Source: Glandiceps talaboti
Lineage: Eukaryota > Hemichordata > Enteropneusta > Spengelidae
Direction: 5' to 3'
NCBI RefSeq assembly: GCF_964340395.1
Contig: NC_135554.1
Span: forward strand, 22,074,092 to 22,138,091
Length of the DNA: 64,000 bases
Shown: positions 1 through 12,995 of the stretch, piece by piece
How the letters are laid out: each line of letters opens with the position of its first letter
Position numbering within the stretch: position 1 is the stretch's first letter
The notes under the pieces: generated by a model
What the model was told of the DNA's origin: nothing
The model's input: only the letters and a program-made list of their open reading frames with translations
Databases searched by the model: none
Program-made: the position numbers and the translations under genes

Positions 1-888
1 TGAATTCTTTAGCGTTTAGTTTTATTGAGATAATCCATTTTTTTAAGTTTTAGTTTTGTCAATGATAACATAACATAAACTTAAAGGTGTTGGTAAACAT
101 TCCATCAATACTAATGAGCAATTTGTGTAATTAGTGGTTTTTGGTAATTAGGCTATATATCAAGAATGCACGCTTCAAATTCAAAACAAGGGTTAAAGTC
201 TTTAACTTGATGCTTCTTTTTGTTAATTTTGCATCCTGATATGTGTTTCCAACAACTAAACACATGAATTCAGGTCTAGCAGATGGAAGAGCTCTCACTA
301 GGTTTAGATATCAAAATTACATTATGACATAATTTGTGCAGTACCAGAAAATTTGAAAAAAACACTGCCAGTAAGTCTTGGTTACTAGATCTCTTTAGAG
401 AATACACAACCACTGTTGTCGAGCTGGGTCAATGCTGATTGACTCCCCAAAAGGTGTTAGTGTGTGTGTTTCATGTATGTGTATATTGTATACTGATTTC
501 AGATGACACTGAGGTCACAGTTTCAGACTGCATCACTTTAAGTATATGGCAGACAGAGTTCATACAGTCAGTATCAATCACATACATTACTTGGAGTTAT
601 TTACTGAGCTTTACTGAGTGAATCACATTTTTAAGGACTTCCAAGGGCATTCCAGGTTTGATATTCCAGGTTAATTCAGGACTTTCCAGTAATGGTTTGA
701 AATTCAAGGACGTTTTATGATTGGCTCTGAATTCTAGAACTTCCCCAAAATAGTTTCAAATTCCAGGATTTTTAAAGGGTTTCCGGGAACATACAAACCC
801 TGGACAAAGTACACATACAGTCAGCAGTATGTATTTGTTTTGAAAATCAGTAACATTTACTGAAAGTAAATAGTTGAGGTTATCATGA
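1..888. other. 3' flank of the MFSD1-like gene
   Basis: This stretch lies downstream of the MFSD1-like stop codon on the minus strand and probably holds its 3' UTR. I see no conserved coding sequence. Positions 630-800 carry loose repeats of a TTCCAGG/GGACTTTCCAG-like word, and the few open frames here resemble no known protein. Confidence 0.5.
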
Positions 889-2200
889 TCAATTTATACT
901 GCCTTCTGATGCCTTGTCTGGTAATAACCGGTCTTTTTCTGTTGGTTCACTGTCATCTTCCTCTGGTAATGGATAGTCTGCCCGTCTATCAAGTTCTCTT
1001 CTCGATGTCATCTCAAACCGACTCATATTCAAAGATCCTCCCTGATGGTCAAAGAAAATAATATTGCCATGGTAACTGAATCTATTTGATGTAACCTGAA
1101 GTTACTGAAATAATGGGCATATGATCGAATGAGATTGTATTTGACACTCTATAGACATTGCTAGTGAAATCATAAGGCTGATCCTGGGAAATGAAATGAC
1201 GAAGGCCTAGCAAAAGCATAGCGCCCTCTAGTGGTGATCAGTATTAATTGATGATGCACAAACACTGATCATTGCTCCAACATCCATTTTCATTGTTAGA
1301 TTATGATGTATGTGTCTCGTGATTTTGGTACCTTAGAATATGACATTATCTGGTTTCTAGTTTATGAAGAGACTTGCCTGCTATCCAGTTAACTAGTTGA
1401 ATGATGGTGATTACCACAGAGGGCGCTATTTGGACAAATGCGTACTGATAACATTTTGAATGCCAAGCTGGGATCCTAGTACACATGTACCAGTAACAGT
1501 AACATTATTTTCCCATTGCAGGAGATTCGACCAGATTTAAAAGTTTAAACTCATTAATGGGTATAAATACTTAAATGACATCATAGGTTGGATCCCACTA
1601 CTGTATCAAGCTCTGGGGAGGACCCTAAAGATTTATTTTGGGAAATCATGGGCTGGAACCCACAACTTAATATGCCTAGTGACAACCCTGATTTTTAGGT
1701 GAAATCATACGATGAACCCACTCCTCTACAATGGTGTACGGAGAACCCTGATAATTAGGTGAAATCATGGGTAAGAAATCCCTATCCAACAGTGTAGGGA
1801 GAATCCTTATAACCAGGTAAGATCGTAAGTCAGAATCCACTGTAAGGGTTGATGTAGGGAATACCCCAGGCCCTTTATACAGTGACATGTTCCATCCCAT
1901 AATTTCTTGAAAGCATACAAATGTAGTCTTTTGTCCTGCAGCTCATATATCTGGGTAATACACTCATCATTCAATACAATCAAATCTACATGTTCATTTT
2001 CTGTTTTTCTAATAATCAAACTTACCCTCTTCTTGTCTACAATATTCAAGATAACAGTTGTGGCTACACAAGCTAGAGCGTTAGCAAGGAGAAATATCAT
2101 GACATACTTCCACCGCAGTAACTCCTCCAGAGAACGGATACTACAAAGTTAAAAGAACAACAAAAAGTGCAATTTTACTTGTAATAAGTAAAGAATGAGT

Positions 2201-2255
<55 letters not shown>

Positions 2256-2441
2256 CATACATACATACATACATACATACATACATACATACATACATAC
2301 ATACATACATACATACATACATACATACATACATACATACATACATACATACATACATACATACATACATACATACATACATACATACATACATACATAC
2401 ATACATACATACATACATACATACATACATACATACATACA

Positions 2442-2475
<34 letters not shown>

Positions 2476-4375
2476 CATACATACATATATATACGAATGA
2501 TCTGTCATGGGTATTCAAGATACAGCACAGTATCAATATAATCAGATTCTGCATGTAAGAAACTACAACTTTGGGATGATCGCACAATGTTAATGTTGCA
2601 CAAGCTCAATAAAGGAACATCGTACATTTAGGACAACGATCATCCCTTACTTGTACAGGAATAATACCTGTTAAGTAACCTATAGCATTTTGATGATTAC
2701 AACCAGTGACAGGAGCATTTTACAAATTGTTGCAAATGAGGGGAAAGTAAATAAATGAGATGGATTACACAACACGTCTTGGCTCAACATGTTAGAAAAG
2801 AGAGACTTGTATCACATTTCATGGCTTCATAAGAACAGTTTTATGGCCTCTTTATATGTACGTGAAATGCCAGGGGAACTTGAAATTCAATTGCAAATGT
2901 GAGCTGTTGTGTAAAGAGGCCATAGGCTATTTATCGAATCAATAGAAATGTACTAATACAAGTGTCTGTACTTCCAACATGTTGTACCGCATGATATTAA
3001 TCCAATTTGTTCATTTATTTTCCCAGGATGGAACAAGCTCTGTTTGTAAATGCTTGCCTGCTGCTGGTTTGCATTTTGTGTTGTGACAAAACCCTTATTT
3101 CATGAAGTATATTTTTTGGGCTGAATGAGAACAAGGACTTATTAAGTATATAAATAAACCTGTACGAATGATTTTGAATATTTTACTTGTATCTCAAGCC
3201 TCACATAACAAATGATGTCCATATGTACCGTCATGATGTAGAACTAGGGTATAAAGCCCATATTTTCTGTTTGAATGTGTACAATTTGGCTTGTGTGGGT
3301 ATAACTTATTGACACTACAGATTACAACCAGTGACGTGGAAGAACTACCTCAGTTCCACAGTCAGTCTACCAGCTAGTCGAGCTGCTAGACCTCGGGTGT
3401 TCTTCCGAAACAATATGATAAGTGATGATAGCTATCGAGGCAAGCCTTCACTGCAAACTTCATTCGTTTAGCGTATCGGAAGAAAGCTCAAACGTCTAGC
3501 ACTGGCAGCAAGACTATCTACCAACTTGAGTTTACCATTGGACTGTGGAATAGTAGTATTTCCCTGCATACATTGTATATTACCATGGTTACACAACTCA
3601 AGGTTGTAAATCAAACAGTGTGATATGTCTATACTTGACTTCTTTTTTTTATAGCTCTGCCAGACAACTTTTTCTGAGCAAATTTTTAAAAAAGAAATTT
3701 AAACACAGCATGTGAGGTCTTACATTTGGTACAAAGAAATGAACTTTGATTTCCACCCCGATACATACCTTAGAATTTCTCCTACAATGACATTGGATAC
3801 ACCTATGCCAATCATTTGAATAGATGTAGTTATTCCCATTGCCGTACCAACTGTTGCCTGGGAGACCACCAAGGGAATGGATGGCCACATGCTCGCCTGT
3901 AAGAGAGAAATATGACAGATTTCCATTATACCATTACAGCAATGACAACTGACATACGTTGTAGAATGCACAGACAATGTTCTATAAGATTTCATAAGAT
4001 AACAGACTGTAGTTTTGGGGGGCAGATTGTCACTATTTGAAATATTCCATCAACATTGTTAGGATCCCTAGTGAGGCAAGTATGATGTGTTTATCATTTT
4101 GATTAAAATTATGTTTGTTTCCTGGTTGTTATTTTTAGAATCGTTCTATTCAATTCAATTTAAAGTTCTTGAAAAAATTCACTGCAGTACAAAACTAGAT
4201 TCAAGGATATTGTTTGTACTCATTTGCTGCTGAAAATTATAACCCTAACCCTAACACACCTGCACACGCATGCACACACACATGCACACAGGCAGGCAGG
4301 CATGCACGCACAGGCATGCAGGCACGCACACATGCACACGCACACACACACGCACACGCACACGCACGCACACGC

Positions 4376-4437
<62 letters not shown>

Positions 4438-7400
4438 TTCAACATGCCTACACGACTGCTGAACCTCATTTCAGTTGTGCTTAAAACCGCAAAGTTAGAA
4501 AGATCCAACTTTGGATGCTGATTTCAGTTGTTTGTTTGTTAAAAAAACTAATTTTGCTAATCATGGCTTACTGTTACCAATTTCTTGAAAAAGAACTTAG
4601 CAAAAGCACTGGCATAACTGCTTTTTAGACCTTCATGTTAGGTTGGAAGAAATAGAATGACGGTAATAATGGTGTACAACTTACAGCAGCTATGGAATAC
4701 ATGACACCAAGCCATATAGTTGAGACTAATGGATGCACATGTGTGAATGCTAATAAACCAAAGACAGGGATTGTTAAGATGGCACACACAAAAGCTAAGA
4801 TACCACGCATTCCAAAATAATCCTGCAAGAGAAAGACAATTATGAATTCAACAGGTTGCTATTAGTATTATACATTATATTAATATTGAAACTGTTCAAA
4901 AGTTTAAATTTTAAATGTATACACTGGGTTTAATTTCACTATCTCGAGTCGGTGGCAATGAAATACACGGTCCATAATATTTGTAGATTTATTTGGAACA
5001 CATTCATTTGCAATAGTTCCAAGAGGAATTACTGAAGGCTAGAAAATAAAACATGCCCATGTAAATGTCCACAGACAGGCTCAAAAGTCCTGAAGTGCTA
5101 CTTTCCAAAATATAGCACTGATGACATCACTAAGCTGCATACAACCCAAGTACTGATGATATCACTAAGCTGCATACAACCCAAGTAATGATGACATTAC
5201 TGAGCTGCATACAATCCAAGTACTGATGACATCACTAAGCTGCATACAACCCAAGTACTGACGACATCACTAAGCTGCATACAACCCAAATACTGATGAC
5301 ATCACTAAGCTGCATACAACCCAAGTACTGATGACATCACTAAGCTGCATACAACCCAAGTACTGATGATATCACTAAGCTGCATACAACCCAAACACGG
5401 ATGACATCACTAAGCTGCATACAACCCAAGTGGTGATGACATCACTAAGCTGCATACAACCCAAGTACTGATGACATCACTAAGCTGCATACAACCCAAA
5501 TACTGATGACATCACTAAGCTGCATACAACCCAAGTACTGATGACATCACTAAGCTGCATACAACCCAAGTACTGATGACATCACTAAGCTGCATACAAC
5601 CCAAACACTGATGACATCACTAAGCTGCATACAACCCAAGTACTGATGACATCACAAAGTTGCATATGGCCCAAATACTCATGATATCACTAATTTGCAT
5701 ACTTACAATTGTCAACTCAAGTACTGATGACATCACAAAGTTGCAGTTACAATTGTCAACCCAAGTACTGATGACATCACAAAGTTGTATACTTACAAAA
5801 TATTGTCAACCTAAGTACTGATGTGATGACATCACAAAGTTGCATACTTTCAATTGTCAACCCAAGTACTGATGACATCACTAAGTTGCATAGTTACAAT
5901 TGTCAACCCAAGTACTGATGACATTAAAAAAGTTGTATACTTACAATTGTCAATCCAAGTACTGATGACATCACTAAGGAGACATCATAGACTGAACCTG
6001 CCATATAAGATGACACTGTGTCCGAGTAATCATATTTGTATGAAATAAATTTACTGCACAGAGAAGGAGAAAATAAGACAGGATCAGAAGATAAGAAGTG
6101 ATAACTACATATTAAAGAATTACAATTCAGTCAAACATATGGGTAAGACTTGACTACTTTTTATACTACATTGCAGCACACATGCTTGTTCTGCTAATAT
6201 GATACTTGTTGTCTGTCTAACTTCAAGTACAGCTGACAATAAATTTTACCTGGCATCAGCTACAAATGGGAAAACACCATTGTAAAAGAACATAATAGTC
6301 AATGCCAACAACCAGAATTGTAGAGACATGTATTTAATATCTCGTAGTCGAAGTTTCTTGGATTGGCTGGCTACATGTCCTTCCTGTAAGCAAATAAAAA
6401 GCCAAAATAGTTAGGAGAGGTGAGAGAGAAACACTGACAGGCTAGCTTTCCACCGCAGTACAGTACCAAAAACTATTATTATGTAACTGTATGCAAATGA
6501 GTGTGCCACCATTCCATAAACACAAAATCATGTGAACACACAGTCATTTATATGTGAATGAAATCTGGCAGTTTTGGCTAAATGTATGCTAAGGCCAAAA
6601 AAAGAGAGAATTGTTTCTGGTCACTTAAATACCCTGTGTCAGTTTTTGTGTGTGTGTTTATCCAGCCCATGCAGTCTGCAGATCCGTGGAGAAACACAAA
6701 TATATTAACCCTCCCTATTTCAGTGAAGACAACTGCAGAACCAATCATGAACAAGCAAATGAAATCTACCCCCACATACACACTTGCTGTAAAGTACTAA
6801 ATAAAAAAGAACAGTAACTGCCATAAATAGTAGACTGAGTGACACATTTGTTGAGAATTAAAAAAAAAAAATCACATCATCGCACCATGTTAGACAAACT
6901 GTCCTGACCAGAAACAATTTTTTTTTTTTTGGGCTTAACAGAACTTCATGATTAAGAGTGCCAGTGAGCGTTTGGAGCATTTGTTTCACTTTTTACTGCT
7001 ACAGATAATACCAAAAGCACTCATGCAAATATCCTAACTGGCACTTCAATACCTTGGAATTATTCACTATCTAAACTATCACATCACAGTAACATACCTG
7101 ACCAAGCTGCCTAATTCCCACTATATCAAGAATGCTAAGAATGAAAGCTGATATGAAGCCTATGCCACAGAGCATTGCACCTCCCCATAATGTCCACTTT
7201 AAGCCATATTCCTTCTCAAAGTTTGGTGTTAGAAAAAAGTTTAATACACTGCCCTGAAATATGAAAATATACGTGTGGCATTATTGCTCAAATGTAGCAT
7301 TACTTGGAGACATATACACACTATTATACATTGTATATACATTGTATGTATAAGAAGATATACAGTGAAACTTCGACTGGATTTAAGAAACTCAGGCTAT

Positions 7401-10400
7401 AATAACAAATCAAAAAGTAGTTTAATGACTCCTTAGTGCATATTGCAGAAGCCTTCAGTGTAAAACATATCATGAATATTCATTGTGCAACCTTTGAATA
7501 CATTATGTCTGCTGACTCCCATCATGCAATGGCCCATACCAAAAATATCCTATAAAGGCACAAGATCAACTTGATGTTTCTCTGAAATTACAATTAATTA
7601 TAGGACTAGGTGATATAAAATCATGAAATTACTCTCTAGAACCCATAATTTATGTTTCTCTATTTCCTGGAGTGGTGTTCCCCTGTACTATAACAAATGA
7701 TATACATACATCATACATGCAAATGTAGACTGTGGCATGATTAAAAAATATAACACAGAGAGAGAGGAGCATGATGGTTCAGTCATGATGATATCGCAAT
7801 TGAACTCCATCCCCCCCCCCCCCACAGCCCCCCCCCCCCCTCCCATCTAAAATTAAAAATTCTAAATGCTTCATACTAAAATTCTAAAGGCTAAGCTAAT
7901 ATAAGGAATACAAATAAATGTAATTAATGAGCAGATATGCTATTTTAACAATTTGATACGTTATACTTACAGCTCTTGACAGCGTTAACGTCACTCCAAA
8001 TGCAAATGCCAATTCCTTGTTCCTGAACCAATACGCAGTGATACGATTCTGTACAACTGTAGATACAGATAAACGACATGATTGTCAATAACTTTATGTC
8101 ATATAAAACTTTATGTGTATGTGTTCAAGGTTCAAGAGGTCAATAAATCCTACCATATTTGAGTTCTGATACCACAACCATAAGTACCTTAGTTCCAAAG
8201 TCACATCACCACATTCCACAACAAAATCTCGTTTTTAAAGTACAATACTGTAAACTTAGAAACTTTCGCTGAAGACTTATTTTTTGCTTATTTCGCTTGA
8301 AAACAAAAATGTGAAAATAAGTAGTGACTAAAATGCCATCTTATACATAAACGCAGTGCACCGAGGCTTAGAAATATGTATTAACTAGTCTTTTTGAACT
8401 AGTTGCAAGACTGCAAAATCACAACATTTGCTAAAATATCCAGGTTCAATATGCGGAAATTATACCACTTTGTACGAGTTCGCTTTCAGTTACTTAGGCT
8501 CGCCAATCGTAACGAAACACTGATGAACAGGTCAAGTAAAGGTCACTTACTTGTTAATGAACCATTGCCTGAGCCAAACAGCAACCTTCCAACTAACATG
8601 ATAGGTAACATGGCTGATGTGCCCTTGAACATGGCACCAAGGGCAAAAACTGAGGATCCCAACAAACACAGACCAGAGAACAAAAATAATCCAACTAGAA
8701 AAGAAAAGTGATACAAAAAATAATCATTTTAAAGTTCAATCACTTGAATATCTATCACTTCTGCCATATTTGGAATAGCTAGTCATTTTGCTGTTACTAT
8801 GGGTGTTGTCCTTGTTGCCAGGCATATTTGCATCAATGTTGTTCACTTGACTACAAATCATATTCCAAATGGACACTAGAGGGGCACTTTCATTAGACCA
8901 ATATGGCCAAATACATGGCCAAAAATTAATGTTGTACTAAAAATTATATGCTTATTGATAATATATATTTTTTATAAAAAGTTGAACAATGTACGTAATT
9001 ATCTGTTAGAAGTTATAATATTGGATGGCTGGACCTTTCGGTTAATACATTTCTGCTTCTTCTTGTAAAAATTCAACAATAATGACCTCAAGGCAGATAT
9101 GCTACAATAGGGTTATCTAAAGGCATGTGTGCCATCTGATATGAAATATTGCGTTACTATCATAATTGGTATCTTATCAATCTGAGCATTGCAGTCTGGA
9201 TCTGTGCCATGTCACGTCCTTGTCATTGGATTACTTTACACCATATTACACATCATATCGCAAACACCAGTCAGTCAGTTGGCAAGACCTTTGTACCAAC
9301 AAATGATCTCCTTATATTTCCTCCAAGGCCTCATACGCTAAATCTGTCTCACATATTACTCTAATACACTACCAGTCTAGTAAACAAGTATGGACACTGT
9401 TGTGGTAGCTCTTCTTCTGTTTATTGGCCTCACTGCCTCACAACAAACCCATGACAGGGTGAAAGGAGAAGTTGGTCCAGCAACTGAAACAACACAAGAT
9501 GGTGGGTGCGCCTATACGTTTATAGTACCACAAGAAAAGCTACCATCTCATTCCCATGGTTCACATTCACATTTGTCAGAGATCTCGGAGAAATTGGAAA
9601 ACATACAAATCAACCTACACCAGCTTCAAGTCAATTTGAATGTAGAATCAAGTATTCAACTGAATGGACATACAGAGAAGATCTATCCAGAGGGTAAGTC
9701 AGTTTGAATGTAGAATCAAGTATTCCACTGAATGGACATACAGATAAGATCTATCCAGTAGGTAAGTCAGTTTGAATGTAGAATCAAGTATTCAACTAAA
9801 TGGACATACAGAGAAGATCTATCCAGAAGGTAAGGAGTAAAGAAACATCAACTATCATTGTGGTATGCACGCAATGATTACCAATGAAACAACATTTGCA
9901 TATCAGAGACAGTTAGTCTTTATCACATTTATGACCTGCAGCTGATTGAACAAAATTGTGTACCAAAAAATGTTTTATTGAGAAGACATAAAAGCTTTCA
10001 TTTCTGTTCTATTACAATTACCACACAAGGGATTGATGTAGCAAGTAGCTATTTGGATGTCAGTGTTCTAAAAAATAATCATATTGCCTTCACAGACTGT
10101 CACCATGCATACATTCTAAATGGCAGCCATCTTGTTGAAGGAATTCACTTCATACAACCTGAAGATTATCCAGAACCATTTGCTGTCTACTGTGAAGTTA
10201 TTGATGACGGTATCTGGAACGTCATACAGCGACGTCAAGATGGATCGGTACATTTTGATAACGAATGGACAACATACAAATATGGTTTTGGTTATGTTAC
10301 TGGTGAACACTGGTTGGGAAATGAAAAGATTTTCTATCTGCTTCGTAGAGGGCGCTATAAGTTACGAGTTGATCTGCAAGACTGGGACAATAACACTGCG

Positions 10401-12958
10401 TATGCTGAGTATGACTTCTTTCAGATTGGTAATGAGGACTCCAAGTATACACTACTGGTGGGAGATTATTCTGGAAATGCCTCAGACTCACTTAGTTATC
10501 ATAACGGTATGAAATTTAGTACCAAAGACCAGGATAATGATGGCTATTCCGATTGCTGTGCTTGTACTGGTAGTGGAAATGGTGATGATGGATGGTGGTT
10601 TAAAAGCTGTGCCTTTTCAAATTTAAATGGCATGTACTTCCAAGATGGTGATACCTCAAGAAAGGGTGTTCTATGGTACAACTGGAAGAATAGTTATTAT
10701 TCATTCAAGAAAGTTGTGATGAAAGTAGAAAAAGTTCATCCATGTTAGTTTATACATCATGACGTATACTACGACCGTGACTTATTTCTATCTTTAGTAT
10801 ACTTGTATTGATTACTGCTATCAACTTAAAGGAAAAGTCCAGTCTGACTTATTTCTGTCTTTAGAACACTTGTATTGATTACTGTTATCAACTTACAGGA
10901 AAAGTCCAGTCTGACTTATTTCTACCTTTAGTACACTTGTATTGATTACTGTTATCAACTTAAAGGAAAAGTCTAGTCAGTCTTATTTCTGTCTGTAGTA
11001 CACTTGTATTAATTACTGCTATCAACTTAAATGAAAAGTCCAGTCAGACCAAGGGCATGAGGCAACAATTCTGGTGTCTATCAACAATTGAATAACATGA
11101 ATAAAGACAATATCAAAAAGTTCCGTCAAGTTTATAATTACTTCATTATCTTGAATCAATAATTAATATCTAATTAAAATACACAGAAAAATATATACAG
11201 TAACTTGAAACGCGCTGAAATATAAATAGAATACGGCGGACTGGGACGTACCATGCGTAATGCATGTCTAGTCTAACGTGTGTGGAGTGTACCGATTGTG
11301 TAGCGCCCCCAACGGTCATATAAATTATCTGTCTTGTCGCGCGCGCGCGATCGCGAGCTCGAATGATTCGAATCTTTGCAACCGTCCATAAAAGTACTGG
11401 ATTTTGAAAATTCCATATGCACGAACTCGACATTTGCTCAATTTGCTCAATTTGCTCAATTGCTAAAAAAGGAAGGGTAGGACACTCTGGTGTTCTTTTT
11501 CGTCGTAAGATTGAAACCACATCGCCCTCGTTCACGGACGCTTTCTGTTTCGGGCAAACTTACGCGTTTTTGTTTACTCAGTCAAATGATGTTGTTACGT
11601 TTTCTCTTTCATTCAAAGGTATATTTTGAAGAGACACAGATATGACGAGTAATGTTTAATGATTATTTTAACGTAATTTTATGAAAATAATATAGACCGG
11701 AATCGACTGTGTGTTCGAGCCTACCGTAACTCTACAGCATCAAATATTGATTACACCAAGATATTATCAATTGTGTTTTTGTTTATATCCCTCGCAAAAG
11801 ATGCACCGTTTCGGAGCTTCAGTTCATATAATATGCTGTTTTCGGCAATCTGTTTTACTGTCCCGCAAACGCCACAATGTACTGAAACATGCGAAATATA
11901 TACCTCACCACAAGAGGGCAGCAGGTGGTATCAAGCTTCGAGCGAAAATTCATGGGTCACATGTTCGAATTGAAGCGTCCTGATTGGTGTATTCGATGCC
12001 ATGTCCTACCCCTCTGTATTACAAGTTTAAGCAAGGAATGCGTTTGAGCTCGAGCTTGAGCACGGCAAGCAGCGCGTCACACATCGAAGCGTCAGCTGTC
12101 GCGAGCGAACTAAGCGTCGATTTTGCATGCACCATGATCATGTTCCATTTAAATCATTACAGACAAGATCTATCCGTATAGTTTCTTTTCCTTTATTCTC
12201 TTTTGGAGTCTTCCATATTTATATAAACTTTTTTCTGCGATTATTAAAAATGTTTCATTTTTTAAAAGACCGGAAAGTGTACAAATATATACCCAAAATA
12301 ACAAATATGTGTAGACGTGTATAATGAGTTTATTAAAATAAACTACAAATAAAGAAGTAAGTATGTAAATGTGACTCATAGCTAACTTGGGCCTTTATTA
12401 CCTGGATATCATTATCATTTTTGGGTTTCACCAGAATTGTTGCCTCATGCCCCTGGTCAGACTTATTTCTGACATCTTCAACAAAACAATGTAAGTCTCA
12501 TAATCATTTACATTCTTTTACCAGAATGCATATTTACATGTCAGTTCATATATTGTTATTTTTGCAAAAAAAAAAAAATACTGACCACAATTTGGCTGTT
12601 ACTATGGGTATGGTATAGTGGTCACTAGGCACAGATGTGTTTGAAAATGATTATTTACTTACCTAATAACCATCCTTTTTATTACGAAGATATTGGAATT
12701 TTAAGTCAAATACGTTATGAACAACTACATATACAAAACTCAAAACTATTCTACTTACTTGTAATTGCAGTAGCTTTTTGATTTATTTCAAATGTGAAGC
12801 GTCTATGAGCACTGTCGTGGATATATGGCGCTATATAAATGTTTATTATTATATTATTATATTATTATAACTGTGTTATGTGTATACATGTATGCGTGCA
12901 CGCATATACATGCATGAACCCACACACCCACACACCCACACACATGCACGCACGCGCG

Positions 12959-12995
<37 letters not shown>

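Noticed and set aside
2141-2587. Long open frames of repeating YVCM/THIH on both strands
   Set aside because: They are translations of the ACAT microsatellite and have no composition or homology expected of a protein.
4241-4256. Telomere-type CCCTAA repeat
   Set aside because: Only about two and a half units leading into a CA microsatellite; chance or a minor relic.
4923-5042. Possible MFSD1 exon reading [17 protein letters not shown] on minus
   Set aside because: The true exon for this part of the protein was found at 6053-5945 and joins its neighbours in phase, leaving no room for this one; the protein does not match the family.
5100-5660. CRISPR-like array of 35 bp repeats
   Set aside because: The units abut with no unique spacers and derive from an animal exon end; it is a minisatellite.
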